Of a DNA stretch of 64,000 bases, positions 57,250 to 64,000 are shown one piece after another (positions within the stretch are counted from its first letter, which is position 1; the number at the start of each line of letters is the position of its first letter). Source of the DNA: Trinickia mobilis (GTDB lineage: Bacteria; Pseudomonadota; Gammaproteobacteria; Burkholderiales; Burkholderiaceae). A program made the translations under genes and the position numbers. The stretch spans positions 1-64,000 of the forward strand of contig NZ_JAFLRF010000022.1 of assembly GCF_017315705.1 (NCBI RefSeq), in the 5' to 3' direction. Below the pieces are notes generated by a model that was not told where the DNA came from, made no database searches, and saw nothing but the letters and a program-made list of their open reading frames with translations.

Positions 57250-57759
57250 ATGAACTCGGCGATCGAACTCGAAGCCCTGCCGCCGGTTGGCAATCAGCCG
57301 GCCTACTTGGCTCCACTAGTGCGCGCTATCTGGCCGAAACGCGGTGACGAAATCAACGCGTTGTTCCAGGATGGCGGGAGCGATATCAATGCCTCGGCGG
57401 ATCACCCGTTTGCCATTAAGTTTGAGGGCGAGTACATCGGCATCACCGGCTTCTACCGGTACGACGATGCTGCCGTAGGCTCGTGCTGGCATGGGATCAC
57501 GCCGTCGATGCGCGGCCGAGGGCTCTCGCGTGCTGCATTCGACGCCGTGCGACTGCTCGCGGCGAACAAGTATCCGGGTGCGCAGGAGATCATCGAACTG
57601 ATTCCGAGCGACCGCGATACCGACCTAGTGCCGTATTTCAGCAAGCTCGGATTTCGGCACCTTGGCGAGATCGCCCGGTTCGACTATCTGCCCAAAGGGC
57701 CGGCGTGGCGGATCTATCGTGCGCCGCTGCGGTCACCTAACGCTGGAGAATCATCGTGA
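57250..57759 (+). CDS. GNAT-family acetyltransferase, 169 aa
   Basis: ATG 57250 follows GGAAAAC. GNAT fold: IGITGFYRYDD, then CWHGITPSMRGRGLSRAAFD as the acetyl-CoA-binding R/Q-x-x-G-x-G/A motif, and FSKLGFRHLGEIARFDYL at the end. The target is unknown. Confidence 0.78.
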   Translation: MNSAIELEALPPVGNQPAYLAPLVRAIWPKRGDEINALFQDGGSDINASADHPFAIKFEGEYIGITGFYRYDDAAVGSCWHGITPSMRGRGLSRAAFDAVRLLAANKYPGAQEIIELIPSDRDTDLVPYFSKLGFRHLGEIARFDYLPKGPAWRIYRAPLRSPNAGESS

Positions 57760-57806
57760 GGTCCGAGCATCACAACAGCCGGCGAGGCGATCAGGGTCCG
57801 GGGCTT

Positions 57807-57959
57807 ATGAAGTCCATTTTGATCCTGTGCCTGCTGGTCGCGGTCATCATTGGTGCGATCGCCGGTTCAATCTGGACAGGCCTCGGCCGGTGGCACGACT
57901 GTCGAGCGGCGAGCCACTCGAAGTTGTATTGCTATGCCCGCGACATCGCGGGGAAGTGA
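57807..57959 (+). CDS. Tiny membrane or exported protein, 50 aa
   Basis: ATG 57807 begins MKSILILCLLVAVIIGAIAG, a signal-anchor, followed by a short tail with two Cys. The frame is open from GTG 57756, which overlaps the previous stop; I prefer 57807 because it gives a proper signal-anchor. Confidence 0.55.
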   Translation: MKSILILCLLVAVIIGAIAGSIWTGLGRWHDCRAASHSKLYCYARDIAGK

Positions 57960-57972
57960 CCAAGGAAAACGC

Positions 57973-58182
57973 ATGCTCACGTTGAACGATGAATGTATGG
58001 AAGGCTTCAGCCAACCTGAATGTGACCTGGTGAATGAGGCGGTGTCAGCTCTGATCGCTCGCGGATTCGCCGAATTGCATGCGGAAGACATTGCCGTCAA
58101 CAACTGGAGTCTGCTGCACGAAAACAGCGTTGCGTCCCTGACGCGGATGAACAACCGGCTGGATTCGGCAGCCTCGATCTGA
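57973..58182 (+). CDS. Hypothetical protein, 69 aa
   Basis: ATG 57973, one base after GGAAAACG. Product MLTLNDECMEGFSQPECDLV, acidic, helical. No family recognised. Confidence 0.58.
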   Translation: MLTLNDECMEGFSQPECDLVNEAVSALIARGFAELHAEDIAVNNWSLLHENSVASLTRMNNRLDSAASI

Positions 58183-58197
58183 ACACGGAAACGTGCG

Positions 58198-58470
58198 ATG
58201 CGCAACGGCTACCACGCCACGGTCAAATACCTGATGAGCCCGATACTGCCCGAAGGCTACTCCGGGTTCATCAAGGCCCACTTGGGCCAGTGCGGGGCGT
58301 GTGCAAGGCGAGTTGTCACCGAGTTGCCGTTTGGCAACGGAGAGCGCGGCGAGGTGCATCTGTGCGAGGCGAAGATGAAAGAGCTTGGCCTTGAAGACGA
58401 GAGCTGCGCAACGAAACGTCGATGCCGCAGCTACATGCCGATGCCGGCCACGCTGTCGGCATCGAACTGA
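58198..58470 (+). CDS. Hypothetical protein with Cys pairs, 90 aa
   Basis: ATG 58198 after GGAAACGTGCG. Six Cys, including QCGACARR and HLCEAKMKELG, and a C-terminal SCATKRRCR; possibly metal-binding. No family recognised. Confidence 0.55.
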   Translation: MRNGYHATVKYLMSPILPEGYSGFIKAHLGQCGACARRVVTELPFGNGERGEVHLCEAKMKELGLEDESCATKRRCRSYMPMPATLSASN

Positions 58471-58484
58471 GACAAGGGAAAAGC

Positions 58485-58655
58485 ATGGCCAAACTCTCCC
58501 AGGCTGCGGTCAAGATGCTCGAAGCCGCAGGATGCAACGAAATCGCTGAAGACTTTATCGTCATTGGCACGACGGATGTGCGAGTGCTGCTTTCGCATCG
58601 AGCCGTCGCCGACCTGAATGAGCAGGCTCGCGAGTGGGCCGAATCGCAACACTGA
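58485..58655 (+). CDS. Small helical protein, 56 aa
   Basis: ATG 58485 directly abuts GGAAAAGC (GGAAAAGCATG). Product MAKLSQAAVKMLEAAGCNEI, then VRVLLSHRAVADLNEQARE. No family recognised. Confidence 0.58.
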   Translation: MAKLSQAAVKMLEAAGCNEIAEDFIVIGTTDVRVLLSHRAVADLNEQAREWAESQH

Positions 58656-58656
58656 G

Positions 58657-58795
58657 TGGAAAAGAGCCCCGTTGCTGCTCGGGGCAAAGCGACGGGGAGG
58701 CAATTCACGCCGTCGAGAATAAACAGCATAGTGTGGTGAGCGCCGATGAGGAATCGGACAATTCCTAAAATGGACCGGAAAACGCAAGGTGAACG
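58657..58795 (+). other. Long non-coding cassette leader with hairpin
   Basis: GGAAAAGA followed by a GCCCCG-TTGCTG-CTCGGGGC stem-loop, then about 100 bases without a gene and another GGAAAACG at 58777. Could hold a small structured RNA or be a cassette whose gene was lost. Confidence 0.5.
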
Positions 58796-59017
58796 ATGAA
58801 AAGCGCCAATGATGTTTTGCTTTGCGACTTTTGCGGAAACAGCCAGCATGTTGCGAAGCTGCTCGTTCGCGGCATTGCGGATGCGACGATATGCGATGAA
58901 TGCATAGATACGTGCGTCGAGATCGTCGCTGAGCGCCGCGCGCAGAGAACGGAACGTTTGCCGAAGATAGTAAGCGCGGCCAAGGCGTTGGCGGCGAAGG
59001 CCATTGGGAAGCGATGA
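58796..59017 (+). CDS. Stand-alone ClpX-type zinc-finger protein, 73 aa
   Basis: LCDFCGNSQHVAKLLVRG then DATICDECIDTCVEIVAE is the C4 zinc-binding domain of ClpX, without the AAA+ ATPase. The ClpX domain binds substrates and adaptors, so a free copy could act as adaptor or inhibitor of host ClpXP; this is inference. ATG 58796 is preceded by AAGGTGAACG. Confidence 0.75.
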   Translation: MKSANDVLLCDFCGNSQHVAKLLVRGIADATICDECIDTCVEIVAERRAQRTERLPKIVSAAKALAAKAIGKR

Positions 59018-59065
59018 GCCACAACACACGTGGATGAAAAGCTGGGCTTGACTTGGAGGTAAATC

Positions 59066-59140
59066 ATGGGCGAAGCGAAGCGCCGACGAAAATTCGATGA
59101 ACGTAAGGCGGCATCGGAACAAAGCCGGAAAACATCATGA
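59066..59140 (+). CDS. MGEAKRRR micro-protein, 24 aa
   Basis: ATG 59066 has a strong TTGGAGGTAAATC ribosome site. The whole product, MGEAKRRRKFDERKAASEQS plus four residues, is the tag that starts the 16010 and 54408 products. Its stop overlaps the next ATG (ATGA). The good ribosome site and conserved sequence support it in spite of its size. Confidence 0.6.
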   Translation: MGEAKRRRKFDERKAASEQSRKTS

Positions 59141-59430
59141 ATCGATCGCGGCATACGCAAGGAAAATCGATCGAGGAACGTGATATTGATCGTCTGCTCG
59201 CCTCGTGCAAGTGCGCAGTGACAGGCAATTTGGTCGAGCAGCGTGTGCGTGCCGCCCTGACGATGGGTTACAGGTTGGGCTGGGCGCGCCATGCTGACGC
59301 GGTCGCCGGGATCTTCGATCAGACTCGGAAGCTCGCTTGTCCGGTCGAACCGGAGGACCGTGGCGACATGACGGATTCTGAGAAAGCAAAGATCCGCGAT
59401 GAGGTATTGAATCGCGAAGAGCGCAGTTAG
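59137..59430 (+). CDS. Hypothetical protein, 97 aa
   Basis: Coupled by ATGA to the micro-protein gene. Product MNRSRHTQGKSIEERDIDRL, helical (RVRAALTMGYRLGWARHADA). A GGAAAACA variant lies 2 bases before its ATG. No family recognised. Confidence 0.58.
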   Translation: MNRSRHTQGKSIEERDIDRLLASCKCAVTGNLVEQRVRAALTMGYRLGWARHADAVAGIFDQTRKLACPVEPEDRGDMTDSEKAKIRDEVLNREERS

Positions 59431-59459
59431 CGGCAGGGATAGAGCTACGGAAAAGCATA

Positions 59460-59978
59460 GTGACGACACCGGGAAACGCGGGCACTCGACGCATCAACTT
59501 AACGCTCGGAGCGCTGATAGCAGTGCTTCTCGGCGTTGGTGCGACGCTCGGCTATGTTCTTTCAGGATACCAGCGACTGTTTCCGTACAAGCTGCTTAAC
59601 ATCGCGGGGATCGTCTACGGCCTTGTGGGTGTAGTGGTCCTGTCTGAGATGGTCGCGCAAAGTGATCACCTGAAGAAATTCATGATTCGTTGGGTCGGGG
59701 GTGTCCTCATCTGGGCGCATACGATCGTTCCGATAGGCGCTCTAGTAGGTGCTGGTCTCGGTTACGACCGACCGTCAGCCGCGATCACGGCAAAGTTTTC
59801 CCTCTCATTCTTCGCCTATTCGGTGCTCGTGCTGACGGTCGTAGACTTCGCTGTCGTTTCGCCACAGGCAGAACGACGTCGTCCGCTATCGTCGCGAACG
59901 CAGGCGTTTGGACTCATTCTGCTGGTGTCAGGGCTGGTCGTGCAATTGATCGCCGCAGTTCAGGATTTCAACGGTTAG
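59460..59978 (+). CDS. Four-helix membrane protein, 172 aa
   Basis: GTG 59460 lies 3 bases after GGAAAAGC. Helices LTLGALIAVLLGVGATLGYV, LLNIAGIVYGLVGVVVLSEM, VLIWAHTIVPIGALVGAGL and FFAYSVLVLTVVDFAVV, perhaps a fifth near the end. No family recognised. Confidence 0.65.
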   Translation: MTTPGNAGTRRINLTLGALIAVLLGVGATLGYVLSGYQRLFPYKLLNIAGIVYGLVGVVVLSEMVAQSDHLKKFMIRWVGGVLIWAHTIVPIGALVGAGLGYDRPSAAITAKFSLSFFAYSVLVLTVVDFAVVSPQAERRRPLSSRTQAFGLILLVSGLVVQLIAAVQDFNG

Positions 59979-60052
59979 GCAAAGGAAAAGCGATAGGCGC
60001 ACCGCGCCCCGTACCGGCCGGCCGCCGTGTGAGTTGTCCATCGGAATAAAAA

Positions 60053-60439
60053 ATGAAGAAGATCGTGTACGCGGGGATTCTGAGTCTGTGTGTGGCTGCG
60101 TGTCATAACAACGCCGACAGCATCGCTGGTACGTATGGCGTTGAAGAGCACGGCAAAGTAACGCCACTTCTGAAGGTCGAGTCTGCTGGCGACAGTTACT
60201 CGGTTTCCGAATACCACTCCGGGAACTGGGTGGCCATCTCAGCCACGGTTAAGCCGTTTACCAAAGCAGACCTCGAACAATTGACCAAGCATACGATTGA
60301 TGTGCCCGTCGACGGTATTCAAACTAATTCGTTCGCATTGATCCACGTGCCGAAGGGTTGGGGCGACGGGCCATTTACGACGAAGACTGGCTACTTCGCG
60401 TTTATGCTGTTCGGGCCGTTAGAACTTAAGAAACTCTGA
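60053..60439 (+). CDS. Predicted lipoprotein, 128 aa
   Basis: Signal peptide MKKIVYAGILSLCVAAC with a lipobox at Cys17. Mature part begins HNNADSIAGTYGVEEHGKVT and looks like a small beta-barrel or barrel-like domain. Preceded by the 59984 leader with hairpins. Confidence 0.65.
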   Translation: MKKIVYAGILSLCVAACHNNADSIAGTYGVEEHGKVTPLLKVESAGDSYSVSEYHSGNWVAISATVKPFTKADLEQLTKHTIDVPVDGIQTNSFALIHVPKGWGDGPFTTKTGYFAFMLFGPLELKKL

Positions 60440-60513
60440 ACCCTTCGTAAGGCGCGCCCGATCTTTGATTGCCGGCACCGTGCGCCGTCGCGCCTAACTC
60501 AACGGAAAACGCT

Positions 60514-60756
60514 GTGAGCCAAGTGCCTGCCGAGTTCCAATCGAAAACGCCAGCGCGATTGCGCGATCTGGCGCACAAGGGTGCTCTCAAGCTGCGCCCG
60601 GTTGTGCAGCAAGTAATGCTCGACGCAGCGGCTGAAATCGAGGGCAGTGAGGAAGCCTACAGGGCCCTCGTGAACGAGAACCGAAGTCTGCGCGAAAAGC
60701 TCGCGCAGACCCAGACGAATCTGCGGGGCGCGTATGACATCATCGCGCGCAACTAG
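60514..60756 (+). CDS. Hypothetical helical protein, 80 aa
   Basis: GTG 60514 follows GGAAAACGCT. Product MSQVPAEFQSKTPARLRDLA then EEAYRALVNENRSLREKLAQ, a likely coiled coil. No family recognised. Confidence 0.55.
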   Translation: MSQVPAEFQSKTPARLRDLAHKGALKLRPVVQQVMLDAAAEIEGSEEAYRALVNENRSLREKLAQTQTNLRGAYDIIARN

Positions 60757-60799
60757 TCGCGCCGGTTGGTGCACCGGGAAACGAGGACAGGAGGAAGGC

Positions 60800-61009
60800 A
60801 TGGCAACAACGATGTACTTTGAAGAGACGATTCGCGATCAAGGCGCCAAGGCAACGCTCGACGTTGAGCTAGGTCGCTCATCGTTCTACAACGAGGACAG
60901 CATTTACCTGACTGTCGACGGCAAGATGGTCATTATGGATCGAGCCACTGCAAAGCGGTTTGTGGAGGCTGTGGTTGCCGTCGGTCAGTATCACGGCATG
61001 ATCGACTAG
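60800..61009 (+). CDS. Hypothetical protein, 69 aa
   Basis: ATG 60800 follows GGAGGAAGGC, a strong ribosome site. Product MATTMYFEETIRDQGAKATL, then SIYLTVDGKMVIMDRATAKR, small alpha/beta. No family recognised. Confidence 0.58.
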   Translation: MATTMYFEETIRDQGAKATLDVELGRSSFYNEDSIYLTVDGKMVIMDRATAKRFVEAVVAVGQYHGMID

Positions 61010-61062
61010 CCGAGACAGCGGAAAAGCCGGCCGCGCCGGCGCAAGGGAAAACGGGGCACCAA

Positions 61063-61272
61063 TTGGCACGAAAGATTTTTATGCCGCGGCACACTGCCAC
61101 GATTGAGGCTGCGGTGAAAGGCAATGGATTTCACTACACGATGGCGCATTTCACGGCGAAGAGAGGGCGGCAGCGCACTCGCCTGGTGGTAGTTGAAGCG
61201 TCGCACGCAGCTCTCGCGGTGCTGAAGCTTTCGCTTTGGCTTTCGGGCGTTAGCCCGCTTGGCGGATGGTGA
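61063..61272 (+). CDS. Small basic protein, about 69 aa
   Basis: TTG 61063 or ATG 61081. Product MARKIFMPRHTATIEAAVKG then LVVVEASHAALAVLKLSLWL. Start is uncertain because the ribosome site is weak; it follows a GGAAAAGC hairpin leader at 61020. Confidence 0.45.
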   Translation: MARKIFMPRHTATIEAAVKGNGFHYTMAHFTAKRGRQRTRLVVVEASHAALAVLKLSLWLSGVSPLGGW

Positions 61273-61356
61273 GCGGTAGAGACACGGAAAACATTCGGCG
61301 CGATCGCGCCCCGCACGCTGGCCGGAAGCCAGCCAGCATAAGAAAATGGAACAGCT

Positions 61357-61761
61357 ATGCCGTTCGTGAAACTCCCTTCCGGTAGCACCTCACTCGCCCC
61401 CAAAGGATATACGTACGTCGCGACTGAGGCGATCGTTCGCGTCACTCCTCGAGTCGATGACCCGTCGAGTCGAATCACCCTGTCAACGCCAGTTGGTTCG
61501 CCAAAGAGCGCCGATGCGTTCTCTACAGCGCCGCTTGCGAGCCTGCTTGAAATCCTTGGACCGCATATCAAGGTTGAGTTGCGATACCCTCATCAAACTC
61601 ACGAACGAACCAGCTACGTCCGGCTGAACTGCATTGCCTATGTGCTGCCCACCGACATTGCCGGTGGCGTTCTGCGTGTACTTCTCACTAACGGCGAGGA
61701 AATTCCCGTGGCGAGTGAGGGTCCAATAATGGCGCATCTGGACGGCGCGCGAAGCCTCTGA
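61357..61761 (+). CDS. Hypothetical protein, 134 aa
   Basis: ATG 61357 after the leader at 61286. Beta-rich soluble protein (YTYVATEAIVRVTPRVDD, VELRYPHQTHERTSYVRLN, VLRVLLTNGEEIPVASEG). Last gene of the array; TGAAAAGC follows its end. Confidence 0.58.
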   Translation: MPFVKLPSGSTSLAPKGYTYVATEAIVRVTPRVDDPSSRITLSTPVGSPKSADAFSTAPLASLLEILGPHIKVELRYPHQTHERTSYVRLNCIAYVLPTDIAGGVLRVLLTNGEEIPVASEGPIMAHLDGARSL

Positions 61762-61774
61762 AAAGCTGGCAGGA

Positions 61775-61803
61775 TGAAAAAAGCCCAGAGTGGGCGCTCT
61801 GGG
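61775..61803 (-). terminator. Rho-independent terminator for the topoisomerase gene
   Basis: Perfect 9-bp stem AGCCCAGAG/CTCTGGGCT with TGGGCG loop. Read on the minus strand it is followed by TTTTTT, 110 bases beyond the topoisomerase stop. It may also stop the rightward array. Confidence 0.8.
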
Positions 61804-61913
61804 CTGCCATTTGCCAACTTCGCCGAGGCGCGATTGGCACAACGCAATGGTGTGGGGATCGTACTATTTCCTCTGGCTATAAGCAATGTCGAAGGACCGC
61901 TATTCGCGCCTGG

Positions 61914-63776
61914 CTAAGCTGACTCGGTATGCGTGCAAGGCGTGTCTGCGGTGAATCCTCTGCACGACCAGAACTTACCGTATGGTCCGATCGCGAGATC
62001 CATGTTGCGCCGACATTCGGGGCATGGCTTGACTTCGCTTTGCGGAAGGCGGGTGCGGAGCTCCGCGGTTTCGAAGGTGGGTAGCTCCGCTTGCAGCTTT
62101 CCCCAAACTTCTCTCATCAGGTCCGTGTGTTTGCGGCGGCCGTGCGCGATCGCGTCTAAAGCGGTTTCAATTTCCCGCGTGTAGCGCAGATCGGTATAGC
62201 TGAATACAGGGTGTAGCGCGTCATAGACAGCTTCACAGGTGGCCGTGGGATACAGGTATCCATCTCTGATCACGGCATACCCGCGGTTGAGAAGGGTGGC
62301 GAAGATCACAGCGTAGGTGGCGGGTCGTCCGATACCTAGCATTTCGAGCTTCCTGCCAAGGCTCGCCACGGTGTACCGCTTGGGTGGCGAGCTCGCCGAC
62401 GAATCCGTACGAAATGCGGACGCATGGATCACGGTGCCGCGCGTGAGGCAGGGTAGCCGAGGAGCCTCTTCGTCGCCAACGTCCTCCGGATCGTCGGGAA
62501 TGCCGGCGCCAGTCTCTCGAGCAAATTCGAGAAAGCCTGGATCGACCAGTTGTCGACCAATGGCCTTGAACTCGAAGCCGGTCTCGCCTTTGTCGAGAAG
62601 ATTCACTTCCTGCACGTCATAAAGGGCCGGTGCCAGTTGTGATTGAATCGTTCGCAGCCAGACGAGCCGATATATGTTTTGCTGGTGCTCGTCGATGCCG
62701 GCCGATTCGATCGCCAGGTCGGTGGGCCGAATTGCTTCGCTCGCCTCGAGGGTTGCCGCCGGCGCCGGGAAGCGATTGGGCTTCGCAGGTAAGGGCAGTC
62801 CGCGTGCTTGAGCGACGTCGCGCACGGTATCGACAACATGGCGTTGCAAGGACGTCTGATCGGTTCTGGGAACAGTCACCAGTCCGGCTTCGAATAGTGC
62901 TTCTGCTGCCGACATCGTCTGCTTTGGGTCGTATCCCCAGCGATGCGCAGCTTGCTGCTGCAGCGTTGATGTCGTGAGGGGCGGTGGTGGGACGCGAAGT
63001 CGTTGTTTCGCGCCATAGGACGTTACGCCTAGCGTCCTGACAGCTTCCGCACGTTTCGCCGCGGCTCGATCCGCGCAGGCTGCTCGAACGCGGTCTGCAG
63101 CCATGAGTGCGTTGCCGGTCAGGCTGGGAGTATTGGACGCGGCACCTACATGCGGATTCCAGCGGGCTACCCACTGGTCTGCGCCTTGCCCGAACTGAAG
63201 TTCGACCGAGTGCAATAGCGAGGCGCGGTGACTTCGGATCAACCGCTCGTGCTCAATCAGAAGCGCCTTTGCGGCGACCTGGACACGTCCGGTAGATAAC
63301 CCTTTGCGACCGAGTTTCGCGGCTAATGGTCGGCTGAGCGTGTAGCCGATCATGCGATCTATTCCTCGACGCGCCTGGTGAGAATGGACAAGGTTGTACT
63401 CGATACCGGCGCTGCCCTGGATGGCTTCGCGGATGGCCGCGTCAGTTATCTCGGTGAAGCGAGCGCGGAGAGGCTTCTTCAGGCGCAGGCGCGTCACTAG
63501 GTGCCAGGCCAGTGCTTCGCCATCCTTGTCGGGCTCAGTGCCGATTACTACTCTGTCGCACTGCTTCAGCAATGTCCGCAGTCTTGCGAGGGCTGCCCGC
63601 CCACGAACGGTCAGATTGTATGCGAGGTAAAAGGTCGACGTATCTATGCCCAACTCGTCGACTGGCAGGTCGCAAATGTGTCCGTTGGTGGCGGCGACGA
63701 GGTAATCGGCCCCAAGGATCTGTTGGATTCTTAACGCCTTCGCTTCCGAGTCGACTATCAAAAGGGTGCGTGGCAT
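61914..63776 (-). CDS. Type IA topoisomerase (TraE/TopB-like) lacking the usual catalytic Tyr, 620 aa
   Basis: TOPRIM domain at the N-terminus (LLIVDSEAKALRIQQILG; acidic motif GTEPDKDGEALAWHL). Core: RRGIDRMIGYTLSRPLAAK, GLSTGRVQVAAKALL, SEAIRPTDLA, GRPATYAVIFATLLNRGY; a C-terminal zinc finger CPECRRN...FWSCRGF. The active-site block, usually GLITYxRTDS, reads GLVTVPRTDQ: codon GTT replaces the Tyr codon, so strand cleavage should be lost unless another Tyr serves. ATG 63776 is taken as start; TTG 63794 is in frame. Such genes occur in conjugative plasmids (RP4 TraE). Confidence 0.85.
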   Translation of the reverse strand: MPRTLLIVDSEAKALRIQQILGADYLVAATNGHICDLPVDELGIDTSTFYLAYNLTVRGRAALARLRTLLKQCDRVVIGTEPDKDGEALAWHLVTRLRLKKPLRARFTEITDAAIREAIQGSAGIEYNLVHSHQARRGIDRMIGYTLSRPLAAKLGRKGLSTGRVQVAAKALLIEHERLIRSHRASLLHSVELQFGQGADQWVARWNPHVGAASNTPSLTGNALMAADRVRAACADRAAAKRAEAVRTLGVTSYGAKQRLRVPPPPLTTSTLQQQAAHRWGYDPKQTMSAAEALFEAGLVTVPRTDQTSLQRHVVDTVRDVAQARGLPLPAKPNRFPAPAATLEASEAIRPTDLAIESAGIDEHQQNIYRLVWLRTIQSQLAPALYDVQEVNLLDKGETGFEFKAIGRQLVDPGFLEFARETGAGIPDDPEDVGDEEAPRLPCLTRGTVIHASAFRTDSSASSPPKRYTVASLGRKLEMLGIGRPATYAVIFATLLNRGYAVIRDGYLYPTATCEAVYDALHPVFSYTDLRYTREIETALDAIAHGRRKHTDLMREVWGKLQAELPTFETAELRTRLPQSEVKPCPECRRNMDLAIGPYGKFWSCRGFTADTPCTHTESA

Positions 63777-63845
63777 CGCAAATAAGACATACAATGTTTA
63801 GTGTTGTACAGATTATGCAAGATCAACCGAACTTACGCACTATTC

Positions 63846-64000
63846 ATGACGACCAGAACTTCGGGCCAGCCCAGCCGTGGAATCTCTTTGCCTCTCGTTT
63901 GGATATCGGACGGGCAACTTGATCTGCTGAAGTGCATCGCATTCGTAGCGATGATTGCGGACCACATGAACAAGGCGCTATTCGACGAACGGTATGTGGC
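63846..64000 (+). CDS. traX: TraX-family protein, N-terminal part (3' end outside window)
   Basis: ATG 63846 gives MTTRTSGQPSRGISLPLVWI then SDGQLDLLKCIAFVAMIADH and MNKALF, the typical opening of TraX (D-x-LD-x-LK-x-IA...DHxNK). TraX is a membrane acyltransferase-like protein known to acetylate F-pilin. It is divergent from the topoisomerase gene across 69 bases. Confidence 0.8.
   Translation, partial: MTTRTSGQPSRGISLPLVWISDGQLDLLKCIAFVAMIADHMNKALFDERYV

Larger units (their letters stand above)
52367..61765 (+). repeat. GGAAAAGC-linked array of small genes
   Basis: Exact GGAAAAGC occurs at 52367, 52601, 53071, 53783, 54736, 55459, 55726, 55933, 56450, 58477, 59449, 59984 and 61020. Close variants (GGAAAACG, GGAAAACA, GGAAACG, GGAAAAGA, TGAAAAGC) are at 54924, 57243, 57964, 58188, 58657, 58777, 59127, 60504, 60777, 61286 and 61758. 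Each lies after one stop and before the next start. In some places the start is 0-5 bases after the motif (52601, 56450, 57243, 58477); in others a hairpin leader and a second ribosome site intervene. The genes are unrelated to one another, all rightward. The motif may be a ribosome-binding element, a recombination junction or both. Confidence 0.8.

Noticed and set aside
52367-61765. Integron gene-cassette array
   Set aside because: No intI gene nearby and no attC pairs (RYYYAAC/GTTRRRY) at the junctions; the one GTTAGGC near 59975 is isolated. The repeated motif is GGAAAAGC instead.
1-64000. tRNA and rRNA genes, complete insertion sequences
   Set aside because: No cloverleaf, rRNA stretch, intact transposase or terminal inverted repeats with target duplication were recognised by eye.

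Overview
The window reads as a large part of a conjugative, GC-rich plasmid (or a plasmid-like integrative element) of a betaproteobacterium, most likely Burkholderiales (Burkholderia, Paraburkholderia, Caballeronia, Cupriavidus or relatives). This rests on the gene families (KfrA, DUF3701-type integrase, IncP-like relaxase and MobC-type accessory protein, Rep_3 initiator with iterons, Ti/IncP-like TraB, TraX, VirD4/TraG coupling protein). No rRNA, tRNA or chromosomal housekeeping locus was seen. The first and last genes are cut by the window edges.

Layout. 0-4.2 kb: end of an LPD7/KfrB-domain gene and an ArdC-TOPRIM primase gene. 4.4-7.0 kb: a small accessory block with a methyltransferase and a PfkB-kinase/GGDEF fusion, bounded by GGAAAAGC motifs. 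7.1-18.2 kb: a rightward transfer-associated run with the VirD4/TraG coupling protein, a VirB1-like transglycosylase, a REC-PAS-GGDEF-EAL protein, an Mrr-like endonuclease, a stand-alone M41 (FtsH-type) protease domain, an ADP-ribosyltransferase-like protein and small exported proteins. 18.2-25.5 kb (minus): a 2070-residue methylase/helicase resembling phage P1 DarB, with a second gene nested in another frame, then a KlcB-like plasmid protein. 25.6-29.3 kb: a prepilin-peptidase-like protein, an acyltransferase, an SOS-boxed small gene and kfrA. 29.2-32.1 kb: a dif-like dyad and a large tyrosine recombinase. 33-39.7 kb: relaxase, MobC-like protein, oriT, an HTH protein, a HELAHH metallopeptidase and a PilT-like ATPase. 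39.7-41.6 kb: oriV iterons and the Rep gene. 41.8-49.2 kb: an orphan DNA methyltransferase, two MinD/ParA-like ATPases, unknown genes and TraB. 49.3-50.9 kb: integrase remnant and an SOS-controlled SRAP (YedK/HMCES) operon. 51.1-61.8 kb: a dense array of about 28 mostly very small rightward genes, from 52.4 kb joined by a recurring GGAAAAGC motif. 61.9-64 kb: a type IA topoisomerase whose catalytic tyrosine appears to be valine, and the start of traX.

Two repeated signals organise the window. One is a 16-bp near-palindrome, TTTTCAC(CA/TG/TA)GTGAAAA, found 12 times between 1.0 and 49.2 kb at the edges of backbone transcription units and absent from the small-gene array. Its number and placement recall KorB operators of IncP plasmids, although the sequence is different and no obvious cognate protein was identified here. 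The other is GGAAAAGC and close variants, which sit between a stop and the next start through the 52-62 kb array and again around the PfkB-GGDEF block at 4.4-7.0 kb. This suggests that both blocks were built from the same kind of cassette.

Together the genes describe a self-transmissible replicon with iteron replication, relaxosome/oriT, a coupling protein, several genes that could handle host restriction (DarB-like, ArdC-type, orphan methyltransferase, Mrr-like), SOS-linked DNA protection and c-di-GMP signalling. The VirB2-B11 mating-pair genes and a ParB/KorB-type protein are expected outside the window.
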